From assembly GCA_033720975.1 (NCBI GenBank), contig JAWWBL010000094.1:1-6703 (forward strand): a stretch of 6,703 nucleotides of DNA. The letters run 5' to 3'. Position numbers and translations under genes: made by a program. Source of the stretch: JAWWBL01 sp033720975 (GTDB lineage: Bacteria > Actinomycetota > Acidimicrobiia > Spongiisociales > ZC4RG35). This document shows, in pieces, positions 1-4,851 of the stretch. The notes below the pieces were generated by a model, which was not told where the DNA came from, searched no databases, and was given only the letters and a program-made list of their open reading frames with translations. Positions within the stretch are counted from its first letter, which is position 1. Each line of letters opens with the position of its first letter.

Positions 1-33
1 CCGACGAGAGTGTCGATCGATTGTATTTCCTGG

Positions 34-273
34 CTAGCTCAGGAGGAAGGTGAGCGCAAAGGTGCTCAACCCGAAGAGCACCCCTACCACCACCGTGAGG
101 CGATCCAGGTTGCGCTCGACCACCGTCGAACCGGTCAGGTTCGAGGTCGACATTCCCCCACCGAAGACGTCCGACAGCCCGCCCCCCTTCCCCGAGTGGA
201 GAAGCACGAGTGCTATGACGGCCAGCGACAGGATGGCGTGGAGGATGATGGCGATTGCGGCAAGAAAGTTCAC
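34..273 (-). CDS. secG: Preprotein translocase subunit SecG
   Basis: SecG is the small, non-essential or conditionally needed subunit of the SecYEG protein-conducting channel in the cytoplasmic membrane. The 79-residue product fits the family length. It has two hydrophobic segments, at about residues 2-25 and 59-78, joined by the characteristic glycine-rich loop with LLHSGKGGGLSD at 24-35 and FGGG at 37-40, then a polar stretch ending in ERNLDRLT at 53-60. The start is GTG at 273, which puts the first membrane segment right at the N-terminus as expected; no better start lies downstream before that segment. Only a weak GAG-type ribosome-binding site precedes it. It sits 74 bp downstream of gpmA, the only sizeable gap in the block, so it may be read through from the glycolytic genes, have its own promoter, or both. 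The stop is TAG at 36-34. Confidence 0.94.
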   Translation of the reverse strand: MNFLAAIAIILHAILSLAVIALVLLHSGKGGGLSDVFGGGMSTSNLTGSTVVERNLDRLTVVVGVLFGLSTFALTFLLS

Positions 274-297
274 GTTGTTCTCGCTGTTGGCGAATGA

Positions 298-317
298 GAC
301 CCGCCGTCAGGCGGGTC
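298..317 (-). other. Perfect 8-bp GC-rich hairpin in the gpmA-secG spacer
   Basis: On the minus strand GACCCGCC and GGCGGGTC are perfectly complementary, separated by the 4-nt loop TGAC. Seven of the eight pairs are G-C. The hairpin begins about 30 nt after the gpmA stop and ends 24 nt before the secG GTG. The bases after it (TCATTCG) do not form a U-tract, so it is not a classical intrinsic terminator in this direction, nor does the plus-strand reading have one. It could act as a weak or U-less terminator, an mRNA-processing or stability element at the 3' end of gpmA, or a structure in the secG leader. The structure is seen in the sequence; its function is not known. Confidence 0.6.
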
Positions 318-347
318 ACCAATTGTACCTGTCCGAGGCCCCTTCGC

Positions 348-1091
348 CTATCCGGCTTGGCGTGCAACTTCCTCCGCGGCCGCCCGCGCGGCCTCCTCGT
401 CACCCAGGTACCCACTGGAAACCGGCCTGAATCGCTCATCAAGCTCGTAGACCAGGGGGATCCCTGTGGGGATGTTGAGCGCGACGATGTCGTCTTCGCT
501 CACCATGTCGAGATGCTTCAACAAAGCCCTGATCGAGTTGCCGTGGGCGACCACCAGAACCGTCATGCCGGCCGCCAGGTCGGGGACGAGTTCTTCATAC
601 CAGTAAGGCAGCATACGAACGACGACGTCCGCTAGGCACTCGGTGGCAGGAACGAGGGAGGGATGGAGGTCCGAGTAGAGCGGGTCGTTGCCGGGGTGGC
701 GGTCATCGGAAGGTTCTAGCGCAGGGGGCCGAACGTTGTAGGACCTCCTCCACGCCAGGACCTGCTCGGCGCCGAACTCCTCCGCGGTCTCCTTCTTGTT
801 CAATCCCTGAAGTGCCCCGTAGTGCCGTTCGTTCAAGCGCCAACTCCTCTTGACGGGAAGTTCGGACCAGCCGGCTGTGTCAAGCGTGATGTCCGCGGTC
901 CGGATCGCCCTCTTCAGGACCGACGTGTGCACTACATCGGGGACGATCCCCTCTTCGACGAGCAGCAGACCGGCTTGACGAGCCTCCTTCTCCCCGCGCG
1001 GAGTCAGGTCGACGTCAGTCCAACCGCTGAACCTGTTGTCCAGGTTCCAGGTGGACTCACCGTGGCGCAGCAGAACGAGGGTGTGGCTCAC
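348..1091 (-). CDS. gpmA: 2,3-bisphosphoglycerate-dependent phosphoglycerate mutase
   Basis: This cofactor-dependent mutase interconverts 3-phosphoglycerate and 2-phosphoglycerate, the step directly after phosphoglycerate kinase. It belongs to the histidine phosphatase superfamily. The 247-residue length is typical of the dPGM subgroup rather than of shorter generic phosphatases. Motifs are LLRHGES at 7-13 with H10 as the phosphohistidine, NRFSGWTDVDLTPRG at 19-33, R61 within KRAIRT, NERHYGALQGLNK at 87-99 with E88 as the probable acid/base, the substrate loop around RPP at 121-123, VAHGNSIRALLKHL at 181-194 with H183, and NIPTGIPLVYEL at 206-217. The YGALQGLNK segment is diagnostic of mutase over phosphatase. 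The start is GTG at 1091 in a GTGA overlap with the tpiA stop, without a strong ribosome-binding site. The C-terminus is alanine- and glutamate-rich and ends at TAG. Its location between tpiA and secG is unusual relative to the commonest actinobacterial order. Confidence 0.96.
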   Translation of the reverse strand: MSHTLVLLRHGESTWNLDNRFSGWTDVDLTPRGEKEARQAGLLLVEEGIVPDVVHTSVLKRAIRTADITLDTAGWSELPVKRSWRLNERHYGALQGLNKKETAEEFGAEQVLAWRRSYNVRPPALEPSDDRHPGNDPLYSDLHPSLVPATECLADVVVRMLPYWYEELVPDLAAGMTVLVVAHGNSIRALLKHLDMVSEDDIVALNIPTGIPLVYELDERFRPVSSGYLGDEEAARAAAEEVARQAG

Positions 1092-1861
1092 ATCCAGTAG
1101 CGGACGATGGCAGCGAACTTGTCTGGATCGAGCGACGCGCCACCGACCAGCGCCCCGTCTATGTCGGTCTTGGCCATGAATCCTTTGATGTTGCCCGGAT
1201 TGACCGAACCTCCGTACAGGATTCGCAGCGACTGCGACACCTCGCTGTCATAGAGGTCAAGCACCGTGGTCCTGATGGTCGAGGCGATGAGGCCGGCATC
1301 ATCCGGCATCGCATTCCGTCCCGTGCCGATGGCCCACACCGGCTCGTATGCGATGGCGGCTCCCGCAATCGCGTTGCGGTCGAGACCTGACAACCCAGCC
1401 CGCACCTGAGACGTGACGACCTCCTCGGCTCTGCCCTCCTCGCGCTCCTCCAGGGTCTCACCCACACACACGATCGGGCTCATCTCGTTCTCGATCACAG
1501 CGCGCGCCTTTCTGTTGACCGTCTCGTCGATCTCCCCGAAGTATTGGCGACGCTCGGAGTGGCCCACGATCACGTGTCCCACGGCGAGCTTGGCGAGCAT
1601 GGGAGCTGAGATCTCGCCGGTGAAAGCTCCGCTGTCCTCCCAATGAACATCCTGGGCGCCGAGCCCGATGGGGATCCGATCCTGCTCAATCACCACTTGC
1701 AGGGACCTCAGCGACGTGAAAGGGGGTGCGACCACAACCTCGGCCCTGTCGTAGTCGTTGTGCTCGAGTCGGTACGAAAGCTTCTGCACCATCTGAATGG
1801 CTTCGAGATGGTTGGCATTCATCTTCCAGTTACCCACCATTAGTGGTTTGCGTTCTGTCAT
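1088..1861 (-). CDS. tpiA: Triosephosphate isomerase
   Basis: This enzyme interconverts dihydroxyacetone phosphate and glyceraldehyde-3-phosphate; it is a cytoplasmic dimeric TIM barrel. With the start chosen here the protein has 257 residues, normal for bacteria. Active-site residues are all visible: N11 and K13 in GNWKMN, H101 in VGHSERR, and E173 in YEPVWAIGTG, where the last segment includes flexible loop 6. The phosphate-binding YGGSVNPGN lies at 216-224 and GALVGGASL at 236-244. An alternative ATG at 1870 would add three residues (MGS). I prefer 1861 because it gives the same ATGA 4-bp overlap seen at the other junctions, and because GGGAAG lies 9 nt upstream, whereas that site directly abuts the 1870 ATG. 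The stop TGA overlaps the gpmA GTG start. Its position after pgk is the standard actinobacterial and wider bacterial arrangement. Confidence 0.98.
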   Translation of the reverse strand: MTERKPLMVGNWKMNANHLEAIQMVQKLSYRLEHNDYDRAEVVVAPPFTSLRSLQVVIEQDRIPIGLGAQDVHWEDSGAFTGEISAPMLAKLAVGHVIVGHSERRQYFGEIDETVNRKARAVIENEMSPIVCVGETLEEREEGRAEEVVTSQVRAGLSGLDRNAIAGAAIAYEPVWAIGTGRNAMPDDAGLIASTIRTTVLDLYDSEVSQSLRILYGGSVNPGNIKGFMAKTDIDGALVGGASLDPDKFAAIVRYWM

Positions 1862-2991
1862 TGAGCCCATCTTCCCAGAACTGCGACACCTGGCAGCTCT
1901 CTCCCCTCCAACAGCTCCAAACCTGCTCCACCACCGGTGGAAACATGGGACACGGACCGCTCCATGCCGAGGAGTCGCAGGGCAGCCACGGAGTCGCCCC
2001 CACCAACCACGGTATAGCCTTCACACGCGGCCATGGCCTGTGCGATCCGCTCAGTCCCGAGACGAAAGCTCTCCCATTCGAAGACCCCCATGGGGCCGTT
2101 CCAGAACACGCTCTCTGACGAGTCGATCAGCTCCCAGAACCCGCCGGCTGTCTTCGGCCCTATGTCCAACCCGTATGTGGTGCGTGGAATGTCAGTTGCG
2201 CCGACCGTGCGCCTATCCGCCGACTCGTCGAACACATCCCCTACCGCGATGTCAACGGGAAGCATGATCTTATGACCATGCTCACTGTCGAGCAGCCCCG
2301 CCACCTGGGCGATCATCTCTTCCTCGACCAGCGAGTAGCCGGTCTCGTAACCCCGGGCCCTGAAGAAGGTGAAGCACATCCCCCCTCCGATCAGCATCCG
2401 ATCGACCCTGGGCAACAGGTTGGAGATGACACCCAGCTTGTCCGACACCTTTGCCCCTCCCAGAACAACGGTGTAGGGGCGGGCGGGGTCTTCCAGCAGC
2501 TTCTCCAGAGCCCGGAGCTCTCCGTCGAGTAGCGGGCCGGCAACAGATCTGATCCGTTCTGCGACACCAACGGTGGAGGCATGCGACCGGTGAACCGAGC
2601 CAAAAGCGTCCTGGACGAAGAGGTCCCGGCCCTCGCTGAGGATCTTGGCCACGATCGGGTCATTGGTGGTCTCACCGGCCATGAACCGAGTGTTCTCCAG
2701 CACGGTGATATCTCCTGGCCCATCGAAGACCACCGAGAGGTCCGTCATCTCGTTCATCCGCTCCGCAACCGGGCGCATCGACAGGGCGGGGTCTGCACCG
2801 TCGGGTCTCCCCAAATGCGAGCACACCGTCACCTTCGCCCCATCGGTTACCAGCTCCTCGAGAGTTGGCAGCGCAGCCCGGATTCGGAAGTCGTCGGCCA
2901 CCCCCCCATCACTGAGAGGGACGTTCAGGTCCGACCTAACCAGCACATCCTTGCCCGCTACTTCGACGTCGGAGAGCGTGAGATAGCTCAT
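1858..2991 (-). CDS. pgk: Phosphoglycerate kinase
   Basis: This enzyme transfers phosphate from 1,3-bisphosphoglycerate to ADP, giving 3-phosphoglycerate and ATP in glycolysis, and runs in reverse in gluconeogenesis and carbon fixation; it is cytoplasmic. N-domain substrate motifs are VLVRSDLNVPL at 17-27, R36, SHLGRP at 58-63, ENTRF at 99-103 and DAFGSVHRSHAST at 128-140. C-domain nucleotide-binding motifs are GGAKVSDK at 178-185, IGGGMCFTF at 201-209, DIGPKT at 276-281, WNGPMGVFE at 297-305, GGGDSVAA at 330-337, and STGGGAGLELLEG at 351-363. At 377 residues it is on the short side (E. coli 387; many bacterial enzymes about 390-415). The missing residues seem to fall in the N-domain loop just before ENTRF, around residues 86-96, and no catalytic motif is lost. 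The ATG at 2991 lies in the yvcK stop (ATGA), with at best a weak GGA upstream, consistent with translational coupling. The TGA stop overlaps the tpiA ATG at 1861 by 4 bp. Confidence 0.98.
   Translation of the reverse strand: MSYLTLSDVEVAGKDVLVRSDLNVPLSDGGVADDFRIRAALPTLEELVTDGAKVTVCSHLGRPDGADPALSMRPVAERMNEMTDLSVVFDGPGDITVLENTRFMAGETTNDPIVAKILSEGRDLFVQDAFGSVHRSHASTVGVAERIRSVAGPLLDGELRALEKLLEDPARPYTVVLGGAKVSDKLGVISNLLPRVDRMLIGGGMCFTFFRARGYETGYSLVEEEMIAQVAGLLDSEHGHKIMLPVDIAVGDVFDESADRRTVGATDIPRTTYGLDIGPKTAGGFWELIDSSESVFWNGPMGVFEWESFRLGTERIAQAMAACEGYTVVGGGDSVAALRLLGMERSVSHVSTGGGAGLELLEGRELPGVAVLGRWAQ
1871..1876 (-). promoter_or_regulatory. Ribosome-binding site of tpiA (decides the start)
   Basis: GGGAAG on the minus strand, inside the last codons of pgk, is 9 nt upstream of the ATG at 1861 but directly adjacent to the ATG at 1870. 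Normal spacing therefore favours 1861 as the tpiA start, which also gives a 4-bp ATGA overlap with pgk. Confidence 0.6.
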
Positions 2992-3971
2992 GGGGTGTCC
3001 GTTTTAGCCGCTAGCTCCTCGAGGACGCGACCGAGCTTGAGTGGGTCGTGGGCGGGCCATTCGGCGTCCGGGTCGACCACATCGGCGGTCACCACGTCCC
3101 AGCCGTAACGGGCAGCCGTGGCCGCGTCCACCGTTACTCGTTCGTGACCCTGGGGAACCTCGACCGGCCCGTCGTTGACCACGACGACTCCGGGGCCCTC
3201 CAGGCCCAAGTGTGTGCGAAGCGCTTGCAGATGTTGGGATCCGTCGACTCCAAGAGTCTCCCCATCTTGAGTCACCAGGTTGAGGACGAACACCTTCTGG
3301 GCGTCGGAGGCCATCACCTCTTCGGCAAGAATCTGCACCTTCATCGCCGAGATGACCGAGGTGTATAGGCTCCCCGGCCCGATGATGATCTGGTCCGCGC
3401 CAGCGACTGCTTCCAAGGCGTTCAGGCTGGCTTCGGTGTCGGACGGCTCAATCGCGATGTCGCTGATCACTCCTCTGGATCGGGCTATCGCCACCTGACC
3501 GGTTACCGGCACTCCGTCGACGATCGCTGTCAGTCGGACCGGGTGATCGGCGACGGGTATCACCGACCCGAGGGCGCCCAACACCCTCCCTGCTGTGGCA
3601 ACGGCGGTGCCGAAGTCCCCAAATAGGTCAGCCAGGGCGGCGATTATCAGGTTTCCCAGCGAGTGCTCCGAGACGTCACCACCGTGAAAGCGATGGGCAA
3701 AGAGCTCCGACCAGAGAGATGGCTCGGGTGTCAGAGCGAGAAGACACCTCCGTATGTCCCCTGGCGGCGGTATGCCTAGGTCTGTCAGTCTCCCGGACGA
3801 ACCTCCGTCGTCGGCTACGGAAACGAGAGCTGAGATGGAGGACGCGTAGGTTTGGACCGCCTCGAGGGCTGCCGCCTGTCCATGTCCTCCCCCAATGGCA
3901 GTGACCGAAGGTCCTTCCGGGTCGAGCAGCAAAGGCTCGAGGGCAGTCTCCGTCTCGAATTCGGGCGTCAC
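2988..3971 (-). CDS. yvcK: YvcK/CofD-like gluconeogenesis factor
   Basis: This is a YvcK-type protein of the CofD-like superfamily. B. subtilis YvcK and its M. tuberculosis homologue CuvA are cytoplasmic proteins needed for normal growth and cell shape on gluconeogenic carbon sources, and they bind UDP-sugars; no enzymatic reaction is firmly established. The 327-residue length is typical. Visible motifs are GGGHG at 27-31 (Rossmann-like nucleotide loop), ADDGGSSGRL at 53-62, PPGDIRRC at 69-76, HSLGNLIIAAL at 103-113, GPGSLYTS at 198-205 and NLVTQDGET at 231-239. GGGHG together with ADDGGSSGR favours YvcK over the true coenzyme F420 enzyme CofD. The start is GTG at 3971, inside the rapZ stop (GTGA). 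No clear Shine-Dalgarno site precedes it, so translation probably depends on coupling from rapZ. About 20 poorly conserved residues precede the first motif. The stop TGA overlaps the pgk ATG by 4 bp. In most actinobacteria whiA would follow here; it does not. Confidence 0.96.
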   Translation of the reverse strand: MTPEFETETALEPLLLDPEGPSVTAIGGGHGQAAALEAVQTYASSISALVSVADDGGSSGRLTDLGIPPPGDIRRCLLALTPEPSLWSELFAHRFHGGDVSEHSLGNLIIAALADLFGDFGTAVATAGRVLGALGSVIPVADHPVRLTAIVDGVPVTGQVAIARSRGVISDIAIEPSDTEASLNALEAVAGADQIIIGPGSLYTSVISAMKVQILAEEVMASDAQKVFVLNLVTQDGETLGVDGSQHLQALRTHLGLEGPGVVVVNDGPVEVPQGHERVTVDAATAARYGWDVVTADVVDPDAEWPAHDPLKLGRVLEELAAKTDTP

Positions 3972-4840
3972 TTGGTGATATCGCGGTGCCGAACCGCAGA
4001 GTCGATGCCGCGATCACCGATACGCCTGGCCAGCTCCTCAGAGATGGCGACTGATCGATGGTGCCCGCCGGTGCAGCCAACCCCGATTGAGAGATACGAC
4101 TTCCCCTCCGTTTGATACCTGGGGATGAGGAACCCGAGCATCTCGTCGACGGTCTCGACGAATTCGGCAGCCCCGTCTGAGCTGAGCACGTAATCAGAGA
4201 CGTCGGTGTCGAGACCGGTCTGGTCGCGTAGCTCCGGCACCCAGTGGGGGTTGGGCAGGAACCGGACATCGAACAACAGGTCCACGTCCCGGGGAGCGCC
4301 ATGTTTGAACCCGAAGGACCGGATCGAGACCTTCATCGGCCGTGCCGCCTCATCGGTCGAGAACTCAGACGTGATCCTTTGCCGCAACTCGTGGACGTTT
4401 AGTTGCGACGTGTCGATGACAACGTCCGACATCGCGCGTAGGCCTGCGAGCAGTTCTCGTTCGGCCTGGATCGACTCTGCGACGGTGTCGTGACCCAGGG
4501 GATGAGGCCGGCGATTCTCGGCGTACCTGCGCACGATTACGTCGTCGTCGGCGTCAAGGAATATGAAACGACAGAGGACGCCTTCTCGCTCCAACTCGGT
4601 CAAGGCATGCTCGATCTCCTCGAGTGGGAGCCCGCCTCTCGAGTCCATGACTACGGCGAGGCGCTTGTGCTCATTGGGGATGTCATGGGACTGCACTGCG
4701 AGCGTCAGGAGGTCCGGTGGCAGGTTGTCGATGACGGTGTGCCCAAGGTCCTCTAGAACTTTCGCCGCGGACGATCGGCCAGCTCCGGACATGCCGGTGA
4801 CCACCAAGACCTGGGGTGCGTCGCTTGCCACGGCGTCCAT
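3968..4840 (-). CDS. rapZ: RapZ/YvcJ family nucleotide-binding regulator
   Basis: RapZ-family proteins are P-loop NTP-binding regulators. In E. coli RapZ is an RNA adaptor that senses glucosamine-6-phosphate and controls GlmS synthesis; the B. subtilis homologue YvcJ hydrolyses GTP. The actinobacterial role is less clear. The 290-residue product is of normal length. It shows a Walker A-like GMSGAGRS at 16-23, the VIDNLP motif at 36-41, a D66-containing strand (VVMDSR), the segment RRYAENRRPHPL near 104-115, the C-terminal SFGFKHG at 175-181, RFLPNPHW at 193-200, and GCTGGHHRS at 255-263. The T257, G258 and H199 positions correspond, as I recall the E. coli structure, to the amino-sugar-phosphate pocket. 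Arginine replaces the usual P-loop lysine, which I recall as common in actinobacterial members. The lysine/arginine-rich tail of E. coli RapZ is largely absent; this protein ends RHRDITK. The ATG at 4840 follows a good GAGGA ribosome-binding site. The stop TGA overlaps the yvcK start by 4 bp (GTGA). Confidence 0.96.
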   Translation of the reverse strand: MDAVASDAPQVLVVTGMSGAGRSSAAKVLEDLGHTVIDNLPPDLLTLAVQSHDIPNEHKRLAVVMDSRGGLPLEEIEHALTELEREGVLCRFIFLDADDDVIVRRYAENRRPHPLGHDTVAESIQAERELLAGLRAMSDVVIDTSQLNVHELRQRITSEFSTDEAARPMKVSIRSFGFKHGAPRDVDLLFDVRFLPNPHWVPELRDQTGLDTDVSDYVLSSDGAAEFVETVDEMLGFLIPRYQTEGKSYLSIGVGCTGGHHRSVAISEELARRIGDRGIDSAVRHRDITK

Positions 4841-4845
4841 CGCGA

Positions 4846-4850
4846 TCCTC
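4846..4850 (-). promoter_or_regulatory. Ribosome-binding site of rapZ
   Basis: GAGGA on the minus strand lies 5 nt before the rapZ ATG, within the 11-bp uvrC-rapZ spacer. It is the best Shine-Dalgarno match among the internal junctions and supports the start at 4840. It implies rapZ can load ribosomes independently, unlike the coupled genes that follow. Confidence 0.75.
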
Positions 4851-4851
4851 G

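Noticed and set aside
1..33. Start of another gene or an RNA gene after secG
   Set aside because: Only 33 bases are available; they hold a TACAAT hexamer and a short TCGATCGA palindrome but no coding start or RNA fold I can support.
298..317. Intrinsic terminator between gpmA and secG
   Set aside because: The stem is good, but neither strand has a run of T after it, so it is listed as a hairpin of unknown role, not as a terminator.
1868..1870. Alternative ATG for tpiA three codons upstream
   Set aside because: The GGGAAG site directly abuts it, leaving no spacing, and it would break the uniform 4-bp overlap pattern; the ATG at 1861 fits both.
2581..3108. Plus-strand open frame of 175 codons opposite pgk and the end of yvcK
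   Set aside because: It crosses the junction of two well-supported minus-strand genes and has no recognisable motif; it is an antisense shadow.
2988..3971. CofD (2-phospho-L-lactate transferase of F420 synthesis)
   Set aside because: The superfamily is shared, but GGGHG, ADDGGSSGRL and the position after rapZ are those of YvcK.
3676..4302. Minus-strand open frame of 208 codons spanning the rapZ-yvcK junction in another frame
   Set aside because: Its product is rich in Ser, Arg, Cys and Pro with no domain, and both underlying genes are intact in their own frames. It is not a frameshifted fusion.
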